From Melanopsichium pennsylvanicum (Eukaryota; Basidiomycota; Ustilaginomycetes; Ustilaginales), in the NCBI GenBank assembly GCA_900208305.1, contig OAPG01000001.1:1922001-1986000 (forward strand): a stretch of 64,000 nt of DNA. Direction: 5' to 3'. Each line of letters opens with the position of its first letter. Position 1 is the first letter of the stretch. The translations under genes were made by a program, and so were the position numbers. Of this stretch, positions 9,360 to 20,043 are shown piece after piece. The notes beneath the pieces are model-generated. The model did not search any database and had not been told where the DNA came from. It was given only the letters and a program-made list of their open reading frames with translations.

Positions 9360-11414
9360 TCAAGCAGAGACCATGAGCGAAGCAAGACTGGCTTCTGTCT
9401 GAACCACCTCAAGCGCCTGCTGTACCTCGAGACGTTTTCGCGATGCGGCAAGCCAGTCAGAAGCCAAAAGTTTGGGCCAGCCCTTAAGCTGGTTGAGCTC
9501 TCTGGTAGCCGAATCAAGATCCTTCCGATCGAGGTAGTACTCTGCCCTTGCAAGCACCGACGGCACATCCTCACCCTGCACAAGACCCTTCTTGTGAAAC
9601 AAGATCGGCGACAGAGCGGCACTCGCGAGGTGCGACAACACACCAGAAGTCTCGGGTGATGGCACCAGAGACACCTGACGTACACGCGGTCCCACCTTGT
9701 TGTCGAACCACTGCTTGAGCGTGGTGAACGACTCGACACCGGTGTCGGCCGATCCACTCGCATCAAGCGCCTCAAGAGCTGCGGAAAGGACAGCATCATC
9801 GCGAGCCTTGGTGGTACCTTTCAGAACGCGAAGCTGCTCGGCAAAGGGTCGCTTGGTAGCCGACGAGTCGTCCAGAGCATGCTGAACAGCTCGCACGGCA
9901 GTCCAAAGGGTGTGTACAGAGACATTTTCGTCAAGAACGCTGCTGTTGTCCAAGCTGACCTTCTCAAGGCTCTTGAGCTCAGTAGCCAACTCGTCGAGCT
10001 TGGCAAGACGTCCACCTCGCTCCTCCTCTACCTTGGCCTTGATATCCTTCATCCATCTACGCTGCAACTCGATGCCCTGTGCGATGACTTCTTCCTTGAG
10101 CCTTTCGTTGATGATCTGACTCTGCGTGGCGAGCTCCTTCTCCAGCTTCTCCTTGAACTGCTGCATCTGCTTGCTGCGCTCCTCCTCGAACGACTTTTGC
10201 CAATCCGACTCTCGACTCGAAAGCTTGTTGGCTGCCTCCTCGGATTGCTTGGAGATCTGAGCTTCGTATCGCTTGGCTTGGGCTGCGAGGCTGTTCTCCA
10301 CACGCTTGGCTTCCTCGCGTTTGATGGTCTCGAGACGCTGGCTGAGATGTTCAAGGTCGATCTGTGCGCTCTCGAGCACGCCCTTGGCCTTGGCACCGGA
10401 GGATGGGGTCTCCTTGAGGAAGGTGGTAAGCTCGTCGATGGTGCCGGCCAGCTGGGCAATCATGGGCTCAGATCCGGAAAGGCTCTTGATGGAAGGTGCG
10501 AGCAGAGGCAGCTTGGGTGCTTGCGGGTCAGGTCGCAAACGAGCGTTGGGGTGCTCAGGTGCCTTGAGACCTCGGTCACGGCGAGGTGCAGCATAGCCCG
10601 CAGGAGGCTCGTGGTTGACAGGGAGCTCACCAGTATAGGTTTCCTTGACTTGCTCCTTGGGCCCCTTGCCGGGAGCAGAGCTCTTGGAAGGAGCGGCCTT
10701 GGTGTTGGCGCCAATGTCGGTCATGACCTGGACACTGTCAACAGCACGTTGAACAAAGTTGCGACCGTCCCGTTTGACCTCTGTCGCCTCACCACGAACT
10801 TTGGCCTCAGCCTTGTCAGCAGCAGCCTTTGCCCGATTGAGCAGCTCTGAAGTCTTGTCCTGAACAGTCTTGAGTGCGGACTCGCCCTCGTCTTCAGCTT
10901 TCCTGGCACCTGCTCTGGCCTTTGCTACAAGACCGTCTGCCTCAGCCTTGGCCTTGTCGCGTATCTCAGCCACTCGAAGTCGAGCATCACGCTCGTCGCC
11001 TGCGCTCTCGCTTGCACCTGCATCGCCGCCGAGCACACGGCCAACAGCATCGCTGACGCTGCCGTAGGCGTGCTTGGTAACGTCAACCGCCTTTTCTCCA
11101 TAGCCTCCAAGATTGATATTCTTGATCTCTTGGCCTACATCGTGCGTGTCGAGGTAGTCAATGATACGTTCACCTCCTGGAACGCTCTCGACAAAAAAAT
11201 CCTGGTATCGGTCGTTATTGAGTGCTGCGACTGTGGAAACACCGTAGAAGAGGGTGGCTCCGAGACTTGTGTAAACGAAGAAGCGGCCAGCGCCAGATTT
11301 CGAGCTTCCATCGACGCCGGTAGCGTACGAACGGATACCAGCAGTGTTACGGGTGCGGGCGACCGAAGAAGGAAGTCCAGCAGCCTTGCGCAAGGCAGCT
11401 GCGCGGTTCATCAT
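9360..11414 (-). CDS. MIC60: MICOS complex subunit MIC60 (mitofilin)
   Basis: Core subunit that shapes crista junctions in the mitochondrial inner membrane. A single exon encodes 684 residues. A basic presequence (MMNRAAALRKAAGLPSSVAR) is followed by one inner-membrane helix at about residues 45-65 (FFVYTSLGATLFYGVST). A Lys/Ala/Glu-rich intermembrane-space region comes next, then a long coiled coil (about 320-480: LERIKREEAKRVENSLAAQ-type heptads). The conserved C-terminal mitofilin domain contains VSVHTLWTAVRAVQHALD, ILFHKKGLVQGEDVPSVLARAEYYL and RELNQLKGWPKLLASDWL. Length and order match fungal Fcj1/Mic60. The ATG at 11414 is followed by a second in-frame ATG at 11411. Long open frames on the opposite strand (323 and 292 residues) are shadows of its GC-rich codons. 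Confidence 0.95.
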   Translation of the reverse strand: MMNRAAALRKAAGLPSSVARTRNTAGIRSYATGVDGSSKSGAGRFFVYTSLGATLFYGVSTVAALNNDRYQDFFVESVPGGERIIDYLDTHDVGQEIKNINLGGYGEKAVDVTKHAYGSVSDAVGRVLGGDAGASESAGDERDARLRVAEIRDKAKAEADGLVAKARAGARKAEDEGESALKTVQDKTSELLNRAKAAADKAEAKVRGEATEVKRDGRNFVQRAVDSVQVMTDIGANTKAAPSKSSAPGKGPKEQVKETYTGELPVNHEPPAGYAAPRRDRGLKAPEHPNARLRPDPQAPKLPLLAPSIKSLSGSEPMIAQLAGTIDELTTFLKETPSSGAKAKGVLESAQIDLEHLSQRLETIKREEAKRVENSLAAQAKRYEAQISKQSEEAANKLSSRESDWQKSFEEERSKQMQQFKEKLEKELATQSQIINERLKEEVIAQGIELQRRWMKDIKAKVEEERGGRLAKLDELATELKSLEKVSLDNSSVLDENVSVHTLWTAVRAVQHALDDSSATKRPFAEQLRVLKGTTKARDDAVLSAALEALDASGSADTGVESFTTLKQWFDNKVGPRVRQVSLVPSPETSGVLSHLASAALSPILFHKKGLVQGEDVPSVLARAEYYLDRKDLDSATRELNQLKGWPKLLASDWLAASRKRLEVQQALEVVQTEASLASLMVSA

Positions 11415-12492
11415 GGCGACCGTTCTAACGCGGAATGCGTGTCTCGTTTGCCTATCAAGAGGTCGAACAGTAAGGCTGTTCTAGAGAGCGAATGGTGCAA
11501 AGGCGGGAATGGGAGAGCAGCCGATGATGTCGAGGGCAACAAACGAAAATCAAGTATTGTATCGTGCGACGATCGACTCGACGCTCGGTTTAGAAGAGTT
11601 GTGGAGGATTGCGGTGCAAGAACGGCAGGGGCGAAAGAAAAGACAGGCTTTGCTCCCTCAAAAGATTCGAGAAGAACTCGTTTCAAGCTCACCACCGAAT
11701 CGGGCTTATGGCTCACCGCATCGACCAAAAGGAGTGACTTGTGTGCTTTCGCAGCCATTCCGCTGTCAAAACTGGCTATAGACCGAGACCAAGCAAAATC
11801 AAGATTGGAATCCACACAAATCGCCTTGATTACAATTTTCGAATTCAATTCACCTGCGGGGCAAGCCTCAACTTCCATATCTTCTCAAAGTCGGAAATTT
11901 TGTATTATTCACTGCCGTCATCGAAAGTGCAAAACAGTACAGGCATAATCACAGTGTCAGCGAGCAAAAGGAAGACGCGAGCCGGAAGCAGCCGTGACCG
12001 CGCCTGAGCCGGATCCGAACGGACCATTCCAACCTTTCTTTCCCATTCATGATGTGGAAGCGAGGCAGACTTCCCGTCTGATCTGATTCAGGATACAGGA
12101 AAAGCGTTGTTGCAGTCGCATGCTCTAGCACAAAGCATCACTGATGTTGGTGCTTCCGTAAACCGGAAGCGGCGTGCAACCGCCAGTTTACTGCAACGCC
12201 AAACAAACACTTTGCTGCACACCATCAGCGACCATTAGGCCACTCGTTCCTGATAACAGTTCTGAACAGATATGAATGTTCGATTACGAGCTATGCTGAC
12301 AAAGAAATACACTATGCGATGATGGTTGAGAACCGAACAAGAAACGACGGAACAAGGCTAGTCAAAGGAGATCATGGGTCGGGACATTGTCGACCGACGT
12401 GCGATACGTGCAAAAGAGGAGCTTGCACGGGGGTATACACACAAACTAGCCTAAGCGAGCAAGCTGAGCATGAAGAAAAGGCAGAGTCGCTT
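11415..12492. other. Intergenic region upstream of MIC60
   Basis: About 1.1 kb between two genes on the same strand. It should hold the MIC60 promoter. Open frames on both strands near 11411-11878 overlap each other and match no family I know, so I do not call them. No RNA gene was seen. Confidence 0.4.
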
Positions 12493-13767
12493 TCAACTGA
12501 CTGTAGCCTCTCCTCTCCGGACACTGCGGGATCGGTGAGAGTCAGATGCGTGGTCGCGAGCTCCAACAAACGAAGCGCGAGGTGAGATCGAGCCCTCATG
12601 TGGGGCCACTTCCTCTATGACGCGGAAAGGAACGTGAACAGACATAGTCGATGGATGACCACGGCCACGCCCAGATATGCTGTTGCGTGGACTCGAGTTG
12701 GACAGCGTCGCTTGAGAGAGCGAAAGTGACAACGCAGCAGCAGCAGTGGCTGCGTTTGCGGTTGCTTGGTCTTTGCCCGTTTTGCTGAGAGCGAGCGAGT
12801 TGTGCAGCCCGGGTCCACGCAGCGAGAAATCGGCGTCCCTGCCGCCTAGCGAAGAGCGGCGACTGACCCAATCTGGCAACTGCTGCCAGATGTCGTGCAC
12901 TGGCTCCTTGGTTTCCTTGTAGGTGCTGAAGCGAAGCGCTTCATAGGTGGCTCTCGCGTTGCCAGCCAATGCCCAGTCCCACTCTGATTCATCCGAATCC
13001 GGAGCACGGTTGCTCCAGCATGATCCGACGCCAGCGATACGAGCCGACGCTGGTGACGTTGAAGTCGAGACCGAAGTGGATGCAGGCAGAGACACAGTGG
13101 TCAGAATCTTGATTGAAGCGGCGGTGGAACGAGCTGGCGACGAGATGCTGGGCCGCTGCTGTTGCTGCGTAAGAAAGCGCGAATTAGTAGCAGATGGAGG
13201 AGCCGAGGTTGCGACGCGGCCCCAGTCGAAGCCGCAGGGTTCAGCGATGGCTCTGCGAGCAGCGCGAAGAAGTCCAAGATTGCCAGCGCCCATCGTCATT
13301 GGTAGGTTGGCCAGGTCCAGCATGAGATCCGAGGGGAGCGAATCGCTACCTGAGGCGACCTTGCGACGTCGCCGCTCCAGAACGCCAGATGCACGACTTT
13401 CGGAGCAGGCGCGTGCCGGTGAAGGTCGCATCGAGGGTGGGCCAAATGGGTTGACGAACAATGTAGCTGTTGACGAAGAGGGCTCGGGAGCGCTAGACGT
13501 CCTCTGCACGCTGGGTCTGCGGCTGCCCGCATCCAACATACATGAGGGCTCTATATAGTCATCATCGGAGGAGCAGTGCAGGTTGAAGGTAGTTGGAGCA
13601 TTACCAGTCGAAGAGCTCTCGGCTGTGCTGTGACCAGAGATGCGGAAGGAAGACAGTGTGGCTTGGACGTCACGACATGCTGGATTGAGCGAGCGACGAG
13701 GCGAGAGGTCCAAGTAGTTGGAAGGAGGATGACTTGGGCCAGCCTCGTTAGGTATCCTGGTGACCAT
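12493..13767 (-). CDS. Serine-rich disordered protein of unknown function
   Basis: A single frame of 424 residues from the ATG at 13767 (MVTRIPNEAGPSHPP). I do not recognise a domain. It is rich in Ser, Ala, Pro and Arg with short low-complexity runs (QQQQRP, TVSLPASTSVSTSTSPAS, TAAAALSLSLSQ). One more ordered stretch is visible at about residues 258-300: SEWDWALAGNARATYEALRF followed by VHDIWQQLPDWVSRRS. Basic Ser-rich pieces such as RRPSVQRTSS resemble phosphorylation sites, which is inference. The frame has the same C-rich codon style as neighbouring genes, which supports it being real. An upstream intron cannot be excluded because the frame stays open a few codons beyond the ATG. Confidence 0.6.
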   Translation of the reverse strand: MVTRIPNEAGPSHPPSNYLDLSPRRSLNPACRDVQATLSSFRISGHSTAESSSTGNAPTTFNLHCSSDDDYIEPSCMLDAGSRRPSVQRTSSAPEPSSSTATLFVNPFGPPSMRPSPARACSESRASGVLERRRRKVASGSDSLPSDLMLDLANLPMTMGAGNLGLLRAARRAIAEPCGFDWGRVATSAPPSATNSRFLTQQQQRPSISSPARSTAASIKILTTVSLPASTSVSTSTSPASARIAGVGSCWSNRAPDSDESEWDWALAGNARATYEALRFSTYKETKEPVHDIWQQLPDWVSRRSSLGGRDADFSLRGPGLHNSLALSKTGKDQATANAATAAAALSLSLSQATLSNSSPRNSISGRGRGHPSTMSVHVPFRVIEEVAPHEGSISPRASFVGARDHASDSHRSRSVRRGEATVS

Positions 13768-16700
13768 GATGAAATGTGGCGACACTGATTGGAAATATGC
13801 GGAGCAAGCGATTGGATGTGGAAGCGTGAACGCAGCGTAACGACGATGAGCTTTGATGCTATAGACTGCGGGGGAGCACGAAGGTGAAGCTGTAAAACGC
13901 AGGCTAGGTCAAGTAGCTCGAGTCTAGATATTGGAGTGCAAGATGCCTTCAACAAGACATGGTAGCAAGAGAGGTCGAGATGTTTTCTAGTGAACTGGTG
14001 ACGGTATTGACGTAGAGTTGCAGCGTGTAGACCGGATGCCGAATGATGGCGACGCGACGCAATCGAATGAGTTGATCGTTTAGGCGGTGGCAAGGATGGT
14101 GACAAAGAAGGAGTCTAAGATGGGACAAATGGAAATGAGTAAGGAGAACAAGAAAGGGACACAGTAGGTTCGGTAAGAGCTTAGCTATCAAGCTCGAGGG
14201 AGTCCGAAAACTGCCTTTGAAGAGCAGCAAAGCAAGCAGTAGCACAAGAACGATGAAAGCACACAACGGGAAAAGCGCTCTGTGTCAGCATAAGCAGACC
14301 CTGGCCTAAAGAGAGGGAGAAGCCAACAGCAGCAGCCTGTGGTATAGTAAATTTAATGTAAATTTACAGTAAATTTACCTTACAATACAGTGCTCACCTG
14401 AGGCAGGCAAGGAAAACAAGGATAAGAAGTAAAGAGAAAAAGAAAAAGGAAAAAAAAAAGAATTCAAAAAAAGGGACGAAGCGAGCCTCGTGCAGGAGAT
14501 TGGCGAATGAGGCAGTTGATCAGGGCCGCGAAATGAGAGAAGGTCGGTGAGACAGAACAAGAAGGCTCCGTTCTTGACGGGGAGAGCAAACGCGAGGCCG
14601 CAGGTCGGCCGCTGTTCCAGACGTTTGGGAAATCGAGACAGAGACTTCTACATTGCCTGAGGCAGCCGGAGGCAGGTTTCGAGTATTTGAGGATTAAAGG
14701 ACTCGGGGAAAGCCGTCATGCCGTGCCTTGAAGCTAATCAAATTTGCAGACAGACGATCATCGCCCGGGATGAGGCAGGTGGATGCCAACAGAGCAAAAG
14801 CTCGGCACTACACCTAACGTCTGCCTTTGTGAAACAGCGGGAACGCAGTGTCATCATTTTTTCAAGAGGGTGAAAAAGGAGAGGAGGGCAAAAAAAGAGA
14901 GGAGGGCAAAAAAAGAGAGGAGGGCAAAAAAGGAGAGGAGGGCAAAAAAGGAGGAAGGTGGGTTCAGAACCCTATCGGAGACGAGCGGAGCAACTCTTTT
15001 TGTTACAGAATACTGTATGTGCTAACAGATTCTTGCAGCACAGTCAGAGTGGCGTGCTGGGCAAAGGGGAAAAATTGTTATTTGGCGTAGGCCATACTGG
15101 TTGACCCACGGATCATCCTCAGCGTCAAGGCTATCCCAGCATCTAGCGCGACGTAGTGATGTACTGACTGAGAACCCCCTTTTCCTTTGAGTTCAAGCGA
15201 TATTCAAACAAGATGTTTCGACCCTTGATGGACGTCTATAGGGGACAAAAGGTTTGCAAAGTCATAGAGCAGCGTAGTGTAGTTTCGCAAGACCAGGATT
15301 GTCAGGATAAATCCATTGGCAAACAAAGAAAGAGATAAGTTATGTACAGGCTGAGATGGCAAGTTTGAAATTCGCTACTGTCCGATGACATACGTGTGTC
15401 AATTGTAGCTTCTGATCAGTCTCTCAAAATGCTCTGTCTTCTTTTTGGCGTTCACAAGACGAGAGTGCAAAGAAGTCAAGTAATTTATACATGTACGTGC
15501 CTCTTCACTTTTCAACAACCGACAAATGCCCTGATATGGACGCCTTTCACCGTAGTGATTTTTCCTCCCTCTGTCAAATTGCCTCGCTTACCTCGCGGGC
15601 TCGCGGGGAAAATAAGGGCGCGCATTTTCGACCTCGCCTTCTTCTAACACATTTGAGGTTGGCATCGAGTCGGTGAGAGGCATGCCGACTTCACACAGTC
15701 AATTGGTTAACTTTGGCTCGAGTTGACTCGCTCTTCCATCTCAAATCTCTTCACCTCATACTTCAGCACTTCGCCAACATGCCATGCTCTCGATGTCGCT
15801 CATCACCAAGATTTTTTCCTGTTCTTTTTTTTTTTTGGCAGCATACAGAATCGAAGACTGGACGCAGCACAAAGTTCACGATGTGCTGTCGATGTTGTGT
15901 CACTGCGAAAGCAGTGTGTCGCGTGCGTCATTGCGTGGATTTAAGCGAGCACCTCGGCTCGAGCAGCGTGGCAACATGCGACTTTTAAGCAAAGTCCATT
16001 CGCGGGAGCAAGCAGCTGCGCAATGCAGACCCCGATCCCATCCTCGGCTATCTCGACCAAAGTCGCAGTCATCTTAGATGTCGACTCTGTCTGGGATACT
16101 CTGCAGACCGGCACAGAACGGCAGCCTGGTGGAAATTATGAAATCCTTGTTTGCTTGCTTTCTGCTCCTTGGACTGCTGTTACAATACTGTAGGTGCTGT
16201 TCGTCTCCTATCTTTGCACGATGCAACACACGCTAAAACTAGGTCATCATGAATTGCAGGCCTCTCCATCGATGCCAGGCATACGAACGAGTGTGCCTTT
16301 GGACCGACTGTGTACGGTGCCTCATTTGGACGCATGTCTTCGAAAAGGCTCAGCTGTGGCGAAAGTACGGCTACGGGTATGAGGTGATAAAAGGGGGGAT
16401 GATTTGTCCGGTGTGTGGGTGAAGGATAGGATACGGCTTCTTAGCTAGGCGCCCGCAGCGGAAAAAACTCCGTGATCCAAAAACACAATGCAACCAGCAA
16501 TGTCTCAACAAGGGTCGTAACTTCCACTGGGTATTACGCAGTATGCATTGCGCTGATAAAGGCTGCTCATAGGGGAGCCGATTGCCTGCCTTCAATCTCA
16601 AGGCGGAAGTTGAGGTAATGTGGGAGAGCAGGCAGCGGTGTGATTGCGCTCACACAGAGTTGCCGAACTGTCGGAACTGAAAGACCCCAAGTGAGGCTCG

Positions 16701-16900
16701 CTTCTTACGAATCGATGGACATTTCGTCCATTTCGCATTGACATTCCACTCTTTTCATTCTCTTGATCATGATAATGTCAACGTCCAAAGGACCATCTCA
16801 TGGATAGACTGAAGAATCATGGCAAAAGTGGGGACTCCATTCCAAACGGTACATCAAGATTACATTTTGGATTTTTGCCACGCTTCGAGGAGTGCGTGAA
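13768..16900. other. 3.1-kb region without a convincing gene
   Basis: This stretch holds an AT-rich block near 14340-14390 with repeated TAAATTTA-like words, purine-rich tracts (14416-14480), the 18-bp minisatellite at 14880-14951, and TACTGTA motifs at 15011 and 16186. No open frame above about 100 codons matches a family I know. Both genes flanking it read leftward, so it should contain the 3' region of the carboxypeptidase gene and the promoter of the unknown gene at 12493. Confidence 0.45.
14880..14951. repeat. 18-bp purine-rich minisatellite, four copies
   Basis: The unit AGAGGAGGGCAAAAAAAG occurs four times head to tail with small changes (AAAAAAAG or AAAAAAGG), followed by a partial unit. 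Because 18 is a multiple of three, all frames stay open; the frame starting upstream at 14783 reads KKERRA repeats. I see no evidence that it is translated. Confidence 0.9.
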
Positions 16901-18808
16901 TCAGAGATCCTCGACACTGGCAGCGCGGAAAAGAGCGGTGTAAAAGTTGGTGCTGTCTGCAAGGCCCTGGATCGGATAATGCTCGTTGACATTGTGCACA
17001 CCTGTCCAAGCGCCGAGACCAGTCTTGTCAGGCTTGATTGTGGAAGGTCCAAAACGAATGATGTTGTGCGTGAGATTGTGATAGTAACGCGTGTCAGTGT
17101 TGCCCTGCATGATCGAAGGTGCAACCTTGATCGGCTCGCCATCATCGTTGACCCAGACCGAACGAACCAGCTGCGAAAAGAGCTTCCAGGGCTTAGCCTT
17201 GTCACCATCAAGCGGGGTCCAGGGGGCTGGCTCAAGCGCACTCCGAGCTTCCTTGATGGTCAGCTTAGAGGCTCCGGCGGGCGAGCTAGCGTTGAGCACA
17301 TGCTCACCGAAGGCCTCCATCTCCATGTTGTACTTTTCAGCTATACAAGTAAGGACGTCGATGTAGTGTTGCTTAAGCTCGTTAAAATTGCTTGTGATGG
17401 CGATACGGTGATCGACATAAGCCGTAGCACTCTCGGGTAAAGCGTTGAACTTAACACCTCCTTCGATAATGTCAACGGCAGTAGTGGTGATGAATTGAGT
17501 CTTGAGTACCTCGGGCATCGCGTGTACAACACGCTCTTTGGCCCTCCTGATGCGCCGTTGGCGACCACGGTTGGACCAAGCGTTGACAACCGGAAGAACG
17601 AAAGAAGTAAACGAGTTTGGAAGCACACTCCGCAAGGTCGAGTAAGCTCCAAGGTGCTTAAACGACGATTTTGAAGCCCATTCGAGATCTTTGAGTGCAG
17701 AACGGAAGGCTGGAGGAATGCGCTGGCCATCGCGCACGCACTGAAGAAATTGCAGTTGAGGGCCACCGATCTTGCTCTCGTCCAACTGATCACGTTTGTC
17801 CTCGAGCTGTGCCACGATGCGAGCAAGCAGACCAATTGAGGTGTGGGCGCCAGCCTGTGACGAGTGGCCGCCTGCAGATTCCACAGTGACGGCGATGTCG
17901 ACGGATCCCTTTTCGGCGATACCAGGCATAGCAACGTCAATACCGGGGCCCATAGGATCAGATGCAGACAGAACCGGATTGCCCTCGTCGACAATCATAG
18001 CGATACTGTCACGGCCGTAGATCTCTTCGACACGCTTTGCAAGCCATCCGGCGCCTTGTTTACCGCCAGATTCCTCGTCAAAGCCAAAGCTAAACAGGAT
18101 TGTGCGCTTGGGCTCCCAGTGTTGAGCAAGCAAACCATCAACCGAGGAGAGGAGACTAACGAGCCAAGCCTTGCAATCGGTGGAGCCACGACCCCAGACG
18201 GTCTCGGTCTCCTCTTCGATGAAGCCATCAAAAGGTGGATAGCGCCACTGGTCAAGCGTGCCTTGGTTGACGGGGACAACATCCTGGTGTGCCATCATTA
18301 GAAGTGGTTTAAGCGACTCGTCGCTTCCCTTCCAGGTGTAGAGCAGGCCATGGTGGTGAACTTTCTCTAGCTCAAGCTTCTCGTAAACGCGTGGGAACTC
18401 GCTCTGCAGCCACTCGGCAAACTTGGGGAAAGCTTCCCATCGCTCTGGAACCTCATTTGGATCAGGCCATTCGTCGCCGACAGTGGTGTCAATCTGGACT
18501 GCCTTGCTCAGCCTGATGGCGAGCAGGTCGCGGTCAAGGTCGGCCAGACCGTCCTTGAGGTTGTAGGGATCCTGTTGGGGGCAAAGCGGAGCCAGTGACG
18601 AGGAGGAGTCTGCTTGCAGAGAGTGTGCAAGCTTCCAGAGACTATCGTTGACGGCATTCGATGCGCAATTGTCAAGGGACAGGAAGGCGAGAGCCGCAGC
18701 TCCTAGCACCATTGCCAGAACTGCCGTCCATTTTGCCCCTTTCTTTGAAGATGAGTTGGTCCAGATAATGCGCTTCTCGCCAGCCTTGCTGTGAGTGGTG
18801 GGTAACAT
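16901..18808 (-). CDS. CPS1: Carboxypeptidase S-like M20 metallopeptidase, membrane anchored
   Basis: Di-zinc exopeptidase of family M20, likely vacuolar like yeast Cps1, releasing C-terminal residues from peptides. From the ATG at 18808 (MLPTTHSKAGEKR) it has 635 residues; yeast Cps1 has 576. A single N-terminal helix at about residues 27-45 (WTAVLAMVLGAAALAFLSL) gives a type II anchor. Metal and catalytic motifs are present: MAHQDVVPV (His174, Asp176), GRGSTDCK (Asp211), FDEESGG (Glu245, Glu246), AGGHSSQAGAHTSIG, and C-terminal QGNTDTRYYHNLTHNIIRFGP and NEHYPI. Longer upstream starts in the same frame exist but would put 58 extra residues before the anchor. No intron is needed. Confidence 0.9.
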   Translation of the reverse strand: MLPTTHSKAGEKRIIWTNSSSKKGAKWTAVLAMVLGAAALAFLSLDNCASNAVNDSLWKLAHSLQADSSSSLAPLCPQQDPYNLKDGLADLDRDLLAIRLSKAVQIDTTVGDEWPDPNEVPERWEAFPKFAEWLQSEFPRVYEKLELEKVHHHGLLYTWKGSDESLKPLLMMAHQDVVPVNQGTLDQWRYPPFDGFIEEETETVWGRGSTDCKAWLVSLLSSVDGLLAQHWEPKRTILFSFGFDEESGGKQGAGWLAKRVEEIYGRDSIAMIVDEGNPVLSASDPMGPGIDVAMPGIAEKGSVDIAVTVESAGGHSSQAGAHTSIGLLARIVAQLEDKRDQLDESKIGGPQLQFLQCVRDGQRIPPAFRSALKDLEWASKSSFKHLGAYSTLRSVLPNSFTSFVLPVVNAWSNRGRQRRIRRAKERVVHAMPEVLKTQFITTTAVDIIEGGVKFNALPESATAYVDHRIAITSNFNELKQHYIDVLTCIAEKYNMEMEAFGEHVLNASSPAGASKLTIKEARSALEPAPWTPLDGDKAKPWKLFSQLVRSVWVNDDGEPIKVAPSIMQGNTDTRYYHNLTHNIIRFGPSTIKPDKTGLGAWTGVHNVNEHYPIQGLADSTNFYTALFRAASVEDL

Positions 18809-19610
18809 CCTAGCAATATTTGTCCCTCTCAGCTTTGAGTTGATAACTTGGATATTCCTCACGAATGATGGTGTCCTTGATCGAGCTCGATGTTGTGCGT
18901 TGCTTAAACATATAAAGCCGGATGCGGAGCTTAAATTTCCGAAAAACGCCAGCTTTGTGAAAATGAGTGCGTGGCCAGTCACCGGCTTCGAAAGACGCCG
19001 CGTTGGAAGCCGAGCTGCTGTCCGCTATATCATCAGTCTAACCTTCACATCGAGATTCGTCGAGATGTGCGCCTGTGACGCGCTTCCTGGCGCACACCGT
19101 GTGAGTCAGTAATAGACCCGCTTTCTGACACACGTATAGCAGGTCTAACAGTGGCGTCAGCGTGGTTGACACGGGTTTGTGTGCCCTTGATTGGGCAATC
19201 TAGATTTTGGCCTGTTCTTGAGGCATTCTCATCACCACATACCAGCTCATACACAGGTGCCAAAGCCAGCCTCAATTGTTGTATCAGTTGAATTCTGATA
19301 GGTGAGAGAATCATCAAGTGGCTTGTGGGAGGATGCAGTCACCACTGTCATCAAAGAACAACAGCAAGAACAAGAGCACAAGTGCAACAAAAGGCTACTA
19401 ACCTGGATTGTGAGGCCATTGAGGTGATTGCGCAGGCAACAGCGCAAGCAGAAGAAGATGACAATGATGCCAAACAGGCCGCTAACCATGTTGTAGGCCA
19501 TGAGAGGCCTCAAGCAGTGCCTACAAACCTCAGGAGGAGGCAAGAAAGAAAGAGGGTTTGGCAGAGACAATGTAGAATGCAATTGTTGTAGAATGCAGAT
19601 GATGGCATTG
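18809..19610. other. Carboxypeptidase upstream region running into a CpG-poor repeat flank
   Basis: The first part should be the promoter of the carboxypeptidase gene. From about 19200 the sequence changes character: it becomes rich in CAA, TTG and CAG words and has only a few CpG dinucleotides up to the repeat at 19611. An 88-codon frame at 19325-19591 (Gln- and Arg-rich, ending RRRQERKRVW) may be a remnant of a mobile element; I cannot name it. Confidence 0.4.
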
Positions 19611-20043
19611 TGTTAGTGCCCCACCAAACCTAGTCCAAAGAGGGGGCGCTTGGCCCCCCTCCCGATTGAGCAATTGTTGCAATCGAGCCCCGACCAACCC
19701 TCTCCGAACCCCTCGCAGAGGAGCGGTTGGCCTAACACAATCCTCCTACCGCCCAACCGTGGCTGGCCCCTCCGTAAGCAGAATACGACCGTTGGCAATC
19801 TAACATTGTAGCGCCGCGGTGGGAGGTGGCCGATAGCTCTTGGACCTTACTACCCTGCCCCCGCCTGACATGAGGTTGCCTCCGGACCTTGTTGCATGTA
19901 TTACTTAGCTAGCTCTATAGCAACACAGTAGTGTGCTCTGACCCCCAACCGCCTGTGTTGCTTACGCCTACGACCTCTCCATACCCGTAGACCCTATTCT
20001 GGCTGTAGCCGCCCTGCAGTACCTAGACCCTACGGCCTTAACA
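19611..20043. mobile_element. Solo LTR-like dispersed repeat, copy 1 (CpG-decayed)
   Basis: The 433-bp unit begins TGTTAGTGCCCC and ends GGCCTTAACA, so its ends form the inverted pair TGTTA/TAACA typical of LTRs. It is clearly homologous to 53094-53551. No second copy, primer-binding site or polymerase frame lies nearby, so it looks like a solo LTR or a fragment. A clean target-site duplication is not visible (CATTG before, TTCAC after). Most differences from copy 2 are C to T or G to A at former CpG sites, with this copy the more decayed. A 61-codon frame on the minus strand is shared by both copies but is probably fortuitous. Confidence 0.7.

Noticed and set aside
11411..11878. 155-codon minus-strand frame upstream of MIC60
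   Set aside because: It overlaps other frames on the opposite strand, has no motif, and sits where the MIC60 leader and promoter should be.
9879..11948. Long plus-strand frames of 323 and 292 codons
   Set aside because: They are antisense to MIC60 or overlap its upstream region, and their leucine-rich composition reflects the coiled-coil codons read backwards.
19613..19798. 61-codon frame conserved in both LTR-like copies (also 53096-53281)
   Set aside because: Conservation follows from the two repeats being homologous; the changes between copies do not avoid amino-acid replacement and LTRs rarely encode proteins.
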